Shown one piece after another: positions 1 through 8,498 of a stretch of 60,064 nt of DNA. Source of the DNA: CAYTIB01 sp964437725 (GTDB taxonomy: Bacteria; UBA8248; JACPRG01; G963555815); contig CAYTIB010000002.1 in assembly GCA_964437725.1 (NCBI GenBank), positions 1 through 60,064 of the forward strand, written 5' to 3'. How positions within the stretch are numbered: position 1 is the stretch's first letter; the number at the start of each line of letters is the position of its first letter. The position numbers and the translations under genes are program-made. A model generated the notes under the pieces. The model worked only from the letters and a program-made list of their open reading frames with translations. It was not told the DNA's origin and searched no databases.

Positions 1-9
1 CAAACTTAA

Positions 10-606
10 GCTGAAGAGAAACTTGAACAGCGAGGAGTAGCTATCGGATCCAATGTAGATGGAAAAACCCTTGATAATCCTGAGTTCGAAGTGTTTTGGC
101 AACGTGCAAATGATTTGGGGGTAGTGGTTGCTATTCATCCCTACAACGTGGCCGGGCATGATCGAATGACGTCCTATTTTCTGAATAATCTTGTTGGAAA
201 TCCGATGGATACAACCTTAGCAGCAGCGAGTTTGATTTTTGCAGGGATTCCGGATCGTCATCCAGACATTCGAGTAATCCTTGTTCATGGTGGTGGATGT
301 CTCCCTTACCTTATAGGTCGTCTTGGATGGGGATATGAACGCTACCCAAAGATTTTTAGGAACGGGATCAAGAATTCACCTGATCATTATCTGTCATGGT
401 TCTACTATGACACTCTACTTTACAACACTGAGAATATTCGTCACCTTTTGAACATGGTTGGTATAAAACAAATTTTGATGGGGTCTGATTATCCATTTCC
501 CATCGAAGATACTAATCCAGTCGGTACCGTTGAGGAACTAAACCTCGAGGAAGCGGATCAAAGTATAATTTTCGAAGGCAATCCCAAGAGTCTCTTCCGA
601 TTCTGA
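10..606 (+). pseudogene. Amidohydrolase (ACMSD/amidohydrolase-2 family), 5' truncated or broken
   Basis: This is the C-terminal part of a metal-dependent hydrolase or decarboxylase of the amidohydrolase-2 (COG2159, ACMSD-like) type. Visible family motifs are AIHPYNVAG, the metal-site segment LVHGGGCLPYLIGRL and GSDYPFP near the C terminus. Family-like sequence (RGVAIGSNVDGK) continues upstream of the first internal GTG at 91, back to codon 10, where an in-frame TAA sits at 7-9. About 100 or more N-terminal residues, including the first HxH ligand pair, are therefore absent. Either the gene is frameshifted or nonsense-mutated just before the window, or there is an assembly error. Its stop lies 1 nt before the hydroxylase FAD subunit, so it belongs to that operon. 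The substrate is unknown; family members decarboxylate or hydrolyse aromatic-ring cleavage products. Confidence 0.75.
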
Positions 607-607
607 A

Positions 608-1468
608 ATGAAACCCGCACCCTTCGCATATCGCCGCGCCTCAGCTATCGAGGAGGTCTTGTCTTGTCTAAGTGAACTAGGTGACGAGGCAAAAATTCTC
701 GCTGGGGGACAGAGCTTGGTTCCGTTGCTAAATTTTCGTTTAGCCAGTCCGGCTTACCTAATTGATGTAAATCCTTTGGATTCGCTAAAGTATATTAAAC
801 GCAACGGTTGTTTGCGGATAGGCGCACTGACGAGATTTCGTGCGATAGAGGATGATTTGGTATTGACGAAATTTCCTCTGCTTACTGAGGCGATTCCGTT
901 AATTGGGCACCCTGCAATTCGAAATCGCGGGACTGTTGGGGGAAGTCTGAGCCACGCTGATCCATCTGCCGAGCTTCCTGTGATAGCTGTCGCACTGGAT
1001 GCAACTATATCTGCGATAGGTCCTGGCGGCAGACGTGAAATATCAGCGGACGCTTTTTTTGTAGATTACTTTGAGACAGTATTGACACCATTGGAGATCC
1101 TGACGGAACTTTCCATTCCTTTCCCGGGTGAGGCGTGGGGATGGTCTTTTCAGGAAATGAGCCGACGATTTGGCGATTTTGCAGTGGTATGTGTTGCGGT
1201 GGGTCTTTCCATGGATGAAAGTGGTGTGGTTGTAGGTGTTCGGTTGGTAGCTGGTGGTGTCGGACCTTCTCCGATTCGCCTGTTCGAGGCGGAAGAGTCA
1301 CTTTTTGGAGTACATCCAAATTCAGATTGCTTTCGAGAAGCAGGAATAATTGCTTCGGAGGCAGTTGATCCGCCCTCGGATATACATGCCACTTCTGAAT
1401 ATAGAAAGAATTTGACTAAGGTTCTCGTTGAAAGGGGTTTGGCGGACGCCCGTCAAAAAATTCTATGA
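608..1468 (+). CDS. Molybdenum hydroxylase FAD-binding (medium) subunit
   Basis: CoxM/CutM/XdhB-like medium subunit of a xanthine dehydrogenase-family hydroxylase. It carries the FAD that takes electrons from the iron-sulfur subunit. The FAD-binding motifs are AGGQSLVP (residues about 32-39) and RNRGTVGGSLSHADP (about 103-117), followed by the usual C-terminal CO_deh_flav_C-like domain. The length of 286 aa is normal. The ATG start follows the amidohydrolase stop by 1 nt and the 3' end overlaps the next gene by 4 nt (ATGA), so translation is probably coupled. The substrate cannot be read from this subunit. Confidence 0.93.
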   Translation: MKPAPFAYRRASAIEEVLSCLSELGDEAKILAGGQSLVPLLNFRLASPAYLIDVNPLDSLKYIKRNGCLRIGALTRFRAIEDDLVLTKFPLLTEAIPLIGHPAIRNRGTVGGSLSHADPSAELPVIAVALDATISAIGPGGRREISADAFFVDYFETVLTPLEILTELSIPFPGEAWGWSFQEMSRRFGDFAVVCVAVGLSMDESGVVVGVRLVAGGVGPSPIRLFEAEESLFGVHPNSDCFREAGIIASEAVDPPSDIHATSEYRKNLTKVLVERGLADARQKIL

Positions 1469-1974
1469 TTTCTCGAGACGAAATCCATTTGAAGGTCAAT
1501 GGAAAAGAAGTGAGTGGAACAGTTGAACCCCGTAGGACACTGGCCGATTTTCTGCGCGACAATCTTGGAATGACTGGAACCCACCTGGGGTGTGAGCATG
1601 GAGTGTGTGGGGCCTGTACCGTTTTAATCGATGGTGCCTCTGCGAGGTCCTGTTTAACTTTTGCAGTGCAGGTTGATGGGTGTGATGTGATGACAGTCGA
1701 AGGTCTTGCTAGTGATGGAGAGTGGCACCCCTTGCAGCAGGCGTTTCATGAGTACCACGGATTGCAGTGTGGTTTTTGTACTCCGGGAATGTTGATGACC
1801 GCATATGAAATTATTGAAAGAAACCCTGAGCCCGATGAGAATGAGGTGAGACAAGCTCTTGCAGGTAATCTTTGTATGTGTACGGGTTACATCAACATTG
1901 TAAAAGCTGTTCTGGCAGGTGCTAGAGAGGTGCAAAGGTTGGTGAACGAGTCTGGGGAGACTCTTTCATCATGA
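1465..1974 (+). CDS. Molybdenum hydroxylase 2Fe-2S (small) subunit
   Basis: CoxS/XdhC-like ferredoxin subunit that passes electrons from the molybdenum centre to FAD. The N-terminal plant-type 2Fe-2S cluster uses C43, C48, C51 and C63. The C-terminal all-helical domain binds the second cluster through C102, C105, C137 and C139 (CGFC and CMC motifs). All eight cysteine ligands are present and the 169-aa length is typical. It overlaps both the FAD subunit and the large subunit by 4 nt, the tight arrangement expected of a stoichiometric complex. Confidence 0.95.
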   Translation: MISRDEIHLKVNGKEVSGTVEPRRTLADFLRDNLGMTGTHLGCEHGVCGACTVLIDGASARSCLTFAVQVDGCDVMTVEGLASDGEWHPLQQAFHEYHGLQCGFCTPGMLMTAYEIIERNPEPDENEVRQALAGNLCMCTGYINIVKAVLAGAREVQRLVNESGETLSS

Positions 1975-4361
1975 CTAACCCGACAAGGAAATGGACGGGA
2001 AAAAAGGTTCTACGAAAAGAAGACGGCAAGTTTATTACAGGACAAGGAAATTATATCGACGATCTGGTGTTCCCCGGTATGCTTCATGCCGCCGTTTACC
2101 GAAGCCCTTATCCTCATGCAAGAATCATTTCAATTGACACTTCTGAAGCTGAAAAAGTTCCAGGGGTTAAAGCCATAATTACCGGACAAGACGTAGTCTC
2201 TCACACGATGAAATCGCTCATCCCTGTTCCAGTTAAACTCGGGTATAGCTGTTTGGCTATTGATAAAGTTCGTTACGTGGGAGAGCCAGTGGTTGCGGTA
2301 GCATCGATAGACCGATATGCGGCAGAGGACGCAATTTCAAAGATTCGCGCTGAATATGATTTGCTGGGAGCAGTTGTGGACCCTGAGGAAGCTATAAGGG
2401 AGGATTCGCCTGTTCTTTATGAGGAAATGAAAACCAATGTGATTTGGTCCGATTCATTTTCTTTTGGAGATGTGGAATTGGCATTTGAAAATGCCGAACG
2501 AACGCTGAAACGGTGTTTCCATATTCAGCGGTATGCATCCACACCCCTTGAGACCTTTGGTTGTATCGCCCGGTTTGATGAGGCGAAAGAAAACTATTCG
2601 TTTTGGTCTAACGACCAACGACCAGGGTTAACCGCTGGATTGCTTGCGGACGCTCTTAGAGTTTCGCAAGCTCAGATCCGATTGATAGTTCCCGATATCG
2701 GTGGTGGATTTGGGAATAAGCGTCGAGCTCCCTATCTGCTTATGGTAGCTCTTTTGGCTAAGAAAACTGGAAAACCTGTGAAATGGATTGAAGATAGACA
2801 GGAAAATCTAATGGCACTGATGCATTCTTGTAATGGTGCACTTGAAATGGAGGCTGCCTTCGATACGGACGGGAAGGTCCGAGGTTTTATCGTTCGGGAT
2901 TTAGCAGACGAGGGAAATAATCTTGCAAATCCGACAGTACATTCTCTCTTGAAGATGGGAACGTTGACCAATTGTTATCAAATCCCAGCTGTCAAATTTG
3001 AGGCTTGCTCTGTTTTGACTAACAAGTGTCCTTCCGGGGCAAATCGAGGGATAGGTAAGCCCTTTATGTGTTTTGCAGTTGAAAGAACCATGGATCTTAT
3101 AGCTCGAGAACTTGATCTCGATCCCATAGAAATACGGATTCGAAATTTCATACAACCGGAGGATTTCCCCTTCCGTATCCCTTCGGGAACGGTTTTTGAT
3201 AGTGGTGATTACCCTAAGACTCTTCAGCGTGCTATGGAGCAGATGGACTATGAATCTCTTAAAGAGTATAGACAGAAGGCTCGAGATGAGGGGAGATATG
3301 TAGGAATCGGAATTGCGGCTGCGGTCGAGCCAAGTAGCTCAAATTTGTCTTCTTATATATTAACCACCGGGCGGCAAATGGCCTCAGGTATGGGAGAGGC
3401 TGCTCTGGTTCGTGTAGAGTCCGACGGTTCGGTTCGTGTTGCTGTGGGAGATGCCGGTAGCGGCCAGGGTTATGAGACTACGGTAGCGCAAATTGTGGCC
3501 GATGAATTGGGTGTGCATCCCGATTCTGTTCATGTAGCTTCCTGGTTTGATTCTCACTCAACTCCGTGGCTTTATGCTTCGGGGAATTATTCCAATAAGT
3601 TTTCGGGTACGAATACGGCAGCCATTGTTGCGGCAGCTCGAAAGGTGCGTAACAAGATATTGGAATTGGGAGCGCACATTATGGAGTCAGACCCTGAAAA
3701 CTTAGAAATTGAAAAGGGTGTTGTAGAAGATCGAAGGGGGAACAAATCTCCGGTGTCTCTTGAAGAGATAGCACGGATTGCATACAGAGACCTGTTGATG
3801 CTTCCAGAGGGTATGGAGGCAGGGCTCGAGGCACGTCATTATCATATTAATTCCCAAGCTGACTTGCCGGATGCGGAGCGTCGCGTTCGTACCCAGTTGT
3901 TTGCTAGCAATTCTGTGCATATGGTGATGGTGGAGGTAGATCCTGGAACAGCACAAGTAGATATTCTCAAGTATGGAATAGTTCATGATTGTGGAACGGA
4001 AATCAACCCAATGATTGTAGAAGGCCTGGCTCACGGAGCTACGGTGCATGGAATTGGAGCTGCGTTGTATGAAGAGTTTATTTATGATGACAGTGGCCAG
4101 TTTCTTACGGCTAATTTCATGGACTATTTAAAGCCGACAACTATGGAATCTCCCCAGATCATGGTAGATAGCCTTGAGACACCTTCTCCTGTTACTCCCT
4201 TGGGTGCCAAAGGCGCCGGGGAGGGCGGTGCTATTCCGGCTCCGGCTGCTATTGCTAACGCTGTGGAAGACGCCCTCTTGTCTTTAGGTATAGAGGTGAC
4301 AAGACTTCCCCTAAGCCCTAATAATCTATGGAAACTTATTGACCCGGTCACGAGTTGTTAA
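1971..4361 (+). CDS. Molybdenum hydroxylase molybdopterin-binding (large) subunit
   Basis: CoxL/XdhA-family catalytic subunit binding the molybdenum-pyranopterin cofactor. An aldehyde oxidase/xanthine dehydrogenase a/b hammerhead domain occupies roughly residues 15-130 and the cofactor domain follows. Motifs seen are PDIGGGFGNK, GSGQGYETT and the C-terminal GAKGAGEGG, whose Glu751 is the universal catalytic base. The form I CO dehydrogenase active-site loop (AYRCSFR) is absent. The equivalent loop reads PSGANRGIGKP (about 355-365), so this is not an aerobic CO dehydrogenase. The 796-aa length is normal. Substrate is probably a heterocycle or aldehyde, but this is inference. Confidence 0.93.
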   Translation: MTNPTRKWTGKKVLRKEDGKFITGQGNYIDDLVFPGMLHAAVYRSPYPHARIISIDTSEAEKVPGVKAIITGQDVVSHTMKSLIPVPVKLGYSCLAIDKVRYVGEPVVAVASIDRYAAEDAISKIRAEYDLLGAVVDPEEAIREDSPVLYEEMKTNVIWSDSFSFGDVELAFENAERTLKRCFHIQRYASTPLETFGCIARFDEAKENYSFWSNDQRPGLTAGLLADALRVSQAQIRLIVPDIGGGFGNKRRAPYLLMVALLAKKTGKPVKWIEDRQENLMALMHSCNGALEMEAAFDTDGKVRGFIVRDLADEGNNLANPTVHSLLKMGTLTNCYQIPAVKFEACSVLTNKCPSGANRGIGKPFMCFAVERTMDLIARELDLDPIEIRIRNFIQPEDFPFRIPSGTVFDSGDYPKTLQRAMEQMDYESLKEYRQKARDEGRYVGIGIAAAVEPSSSNLSSYILTTGRQMASGMGEAALVRVESDGSVRVAVGDAGSGQGYETTVAQIVADELGVHPDSVHVASWFDSHSTPWLYASGNYSNKFSGTNTAAIVAAARKVRNKILELGAHIMESDPENLEIEKGVVEDRRGNKSPVSLEEIARIAYRDLLMLPEGMEAGLEARHYHINSQADLPDAERRVRTQLFASNSVHMVMVEVDPGTAQVDILKYGIVHDCGTEINPMIVEGLAHGATVHGIGAALYEEFIYDDSGQFLTANFMDYLKPTTMESPQIMVDSLETPSPVTPLGAKGAGEGGAIPAPAAIANAVEDALLSLGIEVTRLPLSPNNLWKLIDPVTSC

Positions 4362-4375
4362 ACATGGAATCCATA

Positions 4376-6664
4376 ATGAATCGAGCCATACGAATTTTCG
4401 GTAGATTAACTCAAATTCTTTTTTTCACTTTTCTCTTTTCGGCTTCCACCGTATTGGGTTTTTCCCAAACCGGATTATCGTCGTCGGGGACTGAGGGGTC
4501 GGGGTCTGCTACGACTCTTCGAGGTCTCGGAAGCTCAGCAGATCTCAAATTGCTACTGAAGACCATGGAGGATCCAACAGAGCGCAAGAAACTGGTGGGT
4601 CAGCTCCGTGCTTTAGTACAGCAACAGCAACTTGCAGATGAGAAAAGTGAAGAAGCTACTGTAGGAAAAGAAATTACATTTGTAGAAATTTACGAGCGAA
4701 TGGTTAAAAAGGTTGACGGTACGATTCGCCGTTCAACTACTGAGATTCGAGCATTTCCGCATGCATTTGCGGTTGGTCTTAAAAAACTCCAGAACAAGGA
4801 GTCGTTTAGCGATCTTGTCGATCTGGGGTGGAAGCTCGGCGTAGCTTTAGGAGTAGCCATCTTTTTTGGATGGATTACCCGGAGGTACACACGTCGTGCA
4901 GATGGCCTTATGGATCTCTCGGTAGAAGTTTCATCCCTTCGAAAATTAATGTCCTCTCTTGGTGTCTCTACATTAGGTCTTTTCTCCCCTTTGGTTGTGC
5001 TAGTAACAGTATTTTTAGCTCTGGCATTACTACAACCTTCGACTCAAGGCTCGGCGGTCGTACTTACGGCTGTGTGGGCCTATTTTATTCGTTCTGTACT
5101 ATTAGCAATTTCGAGAATGGTTTTTGCAGCCCATAGACCAAATTTGCGTTTTCTACCGTTGAAAGATGAGACCGCCGCCTACTGGAATGTTTGGATTAGC
5201 CGACTCAGCGGAGTAGGAGTCTTCGGTTATTATTTTGTTCAGATTACTGGTTTCTTAGGGGCATCAGCAGGAATGAAGGATGCCTGGTTCGATCTTTATG
5301 GAGCGGTATTTACTATACAACTGATTGTCCTCATTCTTCAGCAGAGAAAAGAATTATTATCTCGGATTGAAGGAAAGGCATCTTTAAAAGAAAAGAATTT
5401 TTATTCTCTCCATATTACAGCTCGATTTTTTCGGTCCTATTGGCACTTGATTGCAATTGCTTATCTTATTGTAGGTTACGCTCTTCTGTTGTTGGATCAC
5501 CCAACAGCTCTCAATCTTATGATGAAGGCTACTGCTTCAACGATTCTTTTGTTAGCCCTCCTTTTTGTTTTTCGTCAATCACTAGTGGCTTTGCTAAATC
5601 GAATTTTTCGTGTGCCAGATAGGTTTAAAAATCGATTCCCAACGTTAGAGGGAAGGGTAAACCGATACGTTCGGCTGTCTCACCGGATTGCATTTGGAAT
5701 TCTATATTTCCTGGCTATCTTTTTGATCCTGGAAGCCTGGCACCTTCGCCTTATTGATTTTTTCTTCTCAGATATAGGTCTTTTTCTCGTTGAACGTATT
5801 GTCGCAATTACTATTACCATTGGGATTGCTTTTGTTGCTATGGAAGGGGGAGATTTTGCAGCAGAGGCGCTTTTGCAACCTAGTCTGGGACCGGATGGAG
5901 ATCTAGTTGAGCCACTCCCTAGAGTTAAAACACTGATCCCATTGGCCCGAGCTACTTTGAAGGTGGCGGTATTTTTTATTGCAACCTTAATCATAATGGG
6001 GCGACTGGGGATTAATATCACTCCTATCCTGGCAGGTGTTGGAGTGTTGGGTCTTGCTATTGGATTTGGAGCTCAGTCACTTATCAAGGATATTTTTTCG
6101 GGGCTCTTTAATCTTCTGGAAGATAGTATGGCAGTGGGAGATATTGTTATCCTGAATGGGACGGCGGGTTTGGTGGAAAATGTTAACCTGCGAACCGTGA
6201 GAATTCGGGATCTCTCTGGGAACGTTCACATTATTCCGCACAGCAGTGTCGATATGATTACTAACATGACAAAAGATTTTTCGCGATATGTTTTGGATGT
6301 TGGCATTGCCTATCGAGAGGATACAGATCAGGTAGTGGAAATTCTGAAGAATATTGATTCGGAGATGCGGGCTGATCCAAACTACGCAGATGATATTCTT
6401 GAGCCCATTGATATTATGGGGGTAGACCGGTTCGAAGATTCCGCAGTTATTGTTAGGGCTCGACTAATTACACGACCTATTAAGCAGTGGCGTGTGGGAC
6501 GAGAATTTAATCGAAGGATGAAGAAGGTCTTTGATGAATGTGGTATTGAGATTCCGTTCCCACATCAGACACTTTACTTTGGAGAGCCTAAAGAAGGACC
6601 TCCACCTCCTCTTTACCTTGAACAAGTGTCTCGATCTTTCGAAAAGAATCAAGGGAACACATAA
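4376..6664 (+). CDS. MscS-family mechanosensitive ion channel
   Basis: Inner-membrane small-conductance mechanosensitive channel with a long N-terminal extension. A signal-peptide-like stretch (about residues 5-30) is followed by a charged periplasmic segment, then several transmembrane helices. The MscS pore helix and beta domain (GFGAQSLIKDIFSG, then VGDIVILNGTAGLVENV) lie around residues 560-610, followed by the C-terminal alpha/beta cytoplasmic domain. With about 762 aa it resembles the large YbdG/MscK-like group rather than the 286-aa MscS. The reading frame is open from TTG 4355, overlapping the preceding gene. I prefer ATG 4376 (ATG 4364 is possible) because it places the signal sequence at the N terminus. 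No functional link to the hydroxylase is obvious. Confidence 0.9.
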   Translation: MNRAIRIFGRLTQILFFTFLFSASTVLGFSQTGLSSSGTEGSGSATTLRGLGSSADLKLLLKTMEDPTERKKLVGQLRALVQQQQLADEKSEEATVGKEITFVEIYERMVKKVDGTIRRSTTEIRAFPHAFAVGLKKLQNKESFSDLVDLGWKLGVALGVAIFFGWITRRYTRRADGLMDLSVEVSSLRKLMSSLGVSTLGLFSPLVVLVTVFLALALLQPSTQGSAVVLTAVWAYFIRSVLLAISRMVFAAHRPNLRFLPLKDETAAYWNVWISRLSGVGVFGYYFVQITGFLGASAGMKDAWFDLYGAVFTIQLIVLILQQRKELLSRIEGKASLKEKNFYSLHITARFFRSYWHLIAIAYLIVGYALLLLDHPTALNLMMKATASTILLLALLFVFRQSLVALLNRIFRVPDRFKNRFPTLEGRVNRYVRLSHRIAFGILYFLAIFLILEAWHLRLIDFFFSDIGLFLVERIVAITITIGIAFVAMEGGDFAAEALLQPSLGPDGDLVEPLPRVKTLIPLARATLKVAVFFIATLIIMGRLGINITPILAGVGVLGLAIGFGAQSLIKDIFSGLFNLLEDSMAVGDIVILNGTAGLVENVNLRTVRIRDLSGNVHIIPHSSVDMITNMTKDFSRYVLDVGIAYREDTDQVVEILKNIDSEMRADPNYADDILEPIDIMGVDRFEDSAVIVRARLITRPIKQWRVGREFNRRMKKVFDECGIEIPFPHQTLYFGEPKEGPPPPLYLEQVSRSFEKNQGNT

Positions 6665-6719
6665 GATCATGGTTATTTTGAAGGTGGTGTTTTTTGAAAT
6701 ACGGCTTATGTAAATTAAC

Positions 6720-7535
6720 TTATTCTCCGTCTGATGTTTTCAGACGTCCTTCTTTGGCAATCCAGTGTTTTATTTCTTCCTTCTTTTCCTCAAATAATGT
6801 TTCATTGTTTTCAATTTCATTTGGAATTTCTAGGGAGTGGACAACCTTGGCTGGTACCCCAAAGATCAGGACCCTTTTCCCGAGGATAAGTGCTTCTTCT
6901 AAACTGTGAGTTACCATCACAAAGGTCATCTTTTGTTGACGGGCGAGGTCAAGAAAATCTTTTCGCAAACGGGTAGCTGTTACTTCATCTAATCCTCCGA
7001 ACGCTTCGTCCAATAGTAAAATGTCGGGTTGGGTGGCGAAGGCTCTGGCAATGTTGACTCTTTGTCTCATTCCACCAGAAAGTTCGTTAGGATAGGAGTT
7101 TTCAAATCCCCAAAGACCGACCAACTTTAACCATTTGTGGGCGGTTTCGATCTGCTCCTCTTTCGAAGCTCCTTTGATTTCTAATCCAAGACAAACATTT
7201 TCCGTGGCTGTTCGCCATGGAAGTAACCGGTCCTCTTGGAAGATACGAGTGATAGATCCAACTCGTTTTTGCCGGAACTGTACCGCCGGTATTCCGTTGA
7301 TCAGGATCTCTCCGGATGTGGTTTCCTTAAGACCCAGCAGGCAATCGAAAAAGACTGATTTCCCAGCCCCAGTTTCTCCGACTATTACTACATATTCACC
7401 TTCAAATATTTCAAGGTCTAAACCTGCAATTGCTCGTACTTCCGTCCCTTTTTGTTTTTGGTAAAAAGTTTTGTAGACGTTTCGGACTTGGATTTTTGCG
7501 TTTTGATCATCTGGTCTCTGAGGGCTTTTTATCAT
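6720..7535 (-). CDS. ABC transporter ATPase, NitT/TauT family
   Basis: ATP-hydrolysing subunit of a nitrate/sulfonate/taurine-type importer. Walker A (GETGAGKS), the Q-loop segment RIFQEDRLLPW, the ABC signature LSGGMRQR, Walker B (ILLLDEAFGGLD) and the switch His (VTHSLEEA) are all present in order. The QEDRLLPW form is typical of the NitT/TauT ATPases. Its ATG overlaps the permease stop by 1 nt (TAATG), indicating translational coupling. The operon order is binding protein, permease, ATPase. The real substrate is unknown; the family also carries thiamine precursors, riboflavin and guanidine-related compounds. Confidence 0.93.
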   Translation of the reverse strand: MIKSPQRPDDQNAKIQVRNVYKTFYQKQKGTEVRAIAGLDLEIFEGEYVVIVGETGAGKSVFFDCLLGLKETTSGEILINGIPAVQFRQKRVGSITRIFQEDRLLPWRTATENVCLGLEIKGASKEEQIETAHKWLKLVGLWGFENSYPNELSGGMRQRVNIARAFATQPDILLLDEAFGGLDEVTATRLRKDFLDLARQQKMTFVMVTHSLEEALILGKRVLIFGVPAKVVHSLEIPNEIENNETLFEEKKEEIKHWIAKEGRLKTSDGE

Positions 7536-8386
7536 TAGGTTTTGCCCCCTTCTTCAGCCCGCCATTGTAATACTCGATTTTCTAACCATTCAACGAAAAA
7601 TTCTAAGAGTAAAAGAATTAGGATCATCCAGACAGTCCAGGCAAGGATAAGGGACATGTCAAATAGGCTTTTAGCAAGATCTAGCTCTTTTCCTATTCCT
7701 GCAGGAGCCCCTACTAGCTCCGCTACAATTACGACTCGGACTCCCACCCCAACATTTATTTTTGTCGCTGTGAACGCAAAGGATTTAACATAGGGCCAAA
7801 ATAAGAGTTTGATCATCTGTAGAGGGTTTGCCCCGAATGTTTTAACCATGTCGATAGTTTTTTGATCGATGGAACGAATCCCGTCATAAACATTGAAAAT
7901 TGTGATCGGAGTACAAATCATCAAGAGGACAAATCCGATTCGAAGCTCAGTGGCATTAAACCAAACAATAACAATAATTACCCAGTTGAGTGCAGGTACA
8001 CCCATGATGAATTTTATTAGAGGGCGCAGGTAATCATCAATTCGATGAGACATTCCCATAAACATCCCGATAGGAACGCCCACAATTACAGATGCGAGAA
8101 TGGCAATAATTAGCCGACCAAAGGTCCAACCTAGTTGGACAAGCATGTCCAGAGATCTTAGGATTTCATAGAAAGACTGGGCGATTAATTGAAGGCCTGG
8201 AAATAGATAAACGGGGCTGAATAATGAAACGATCTGCCAAATTGTTCCAAGCACTAAAAATGTAACAACGGCCTTCCAGGAAAACTTTTCTAACAAAGAT
8301 TTACGAGAATCAGCCTGACTGTCTGATCCATCAGAAATAGCACTAGCTTGAGTTTCTTTGGGATTATTGGAACTGGTTTTTGTCAT
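7535..8386 (-). CDS. ABC transporter permease, NitT/TauT family
   Basis: Inner-membrane permease (BPD_transp_1 fold) pairing with the ATPase encoded just downstream. A hydrophilic N-terminal tail of about 35 residues is followed by six or so membrane segments. The cytoplasmic EAA-like coupling loop, with the family pattern VKTFGANPLQMIKLLFWP, lies around residues 183-200. The ATG start is at 8386. The 283-aa length is normal for SsuC/TauC-like permeases. It is separated from the binding-protein gene by a 112-nt gap containing a strong hairpin. Confidence 0.92.
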   Translation of the reverse strand: MTKTSSNNPKETQASAISDGSDSQADSRKSLLEKFSWKAVVTFLVLGTIWQIVSLFSPVYLFPGLQLIAQSFYEILRSLDMLVQLGWTFGRLIIAILASVIVGVPIGMFMGMSHRIDDYLRPLIKFIMGVPALNWVIIVIVWFNATELRIGFVLLMICTPITIFNVYDGIRSIDQKTIDMVKTFGANPLQMIKLLFWPYVKSFAFTATKINVGVGVRVVIVAELVGAPAGIGKELDLAKSLFDMSLILAWTVWMILILLLLEFFVEWLENRVLQWRAEEGGKT

Positions 8387-8411
8387 GATATTGATTCTCG
8401 CACTGTCATAA

Positions 8412-8445
8412 GAAAGGCGGTCCCCCGCACGGGAGACCGCCTTTC
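8412..8445 (-). promoter_or_regulatory. Intercistronic hairpin between binding-protein and permease genes
   Basis: An 11-bp perfect inverted repeat (arms 8412-8422 and 8435-8445, core AAAGGCGGTC) encloses a 12-nt GC-rich loop that can add C-G pairs. It lies in the 112-nt gap between the substrate-binding protein gene and the permease gene. No convincing U-tract follows it on the minus strand. A partial terminator or mRNA-stabilising hairpin that keeps the binding protein more abundant than the membrane components is plausible by analogy with other importer operons. Confidence 0.6.
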
Positions 8446-8498
8446 ACTAGATTCGCCCTGCGGTTTAATTGTAACCCTTAACATTTCCCTAGAAATTG

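Noticed and set aside
1723..1736. Sigma54-like TGGCAC...TTGC sequence
   Set aside because: The spacing is 3 nt instead of 5 and it lies inside the iron-sulfur subunit gene.
1971..4361. Aerobic carbon monoxide dehydrogenase large subunit
   Set aside because: The form I active-site loop AYRCSFR is missing, so CO oxidation is not supported.
4828..5136. 102-codon open frame within the mscS-like gene in another frame
   Set aside because: Composition follows the overlapping membrane-protein gene; no start signal or family resemblance.
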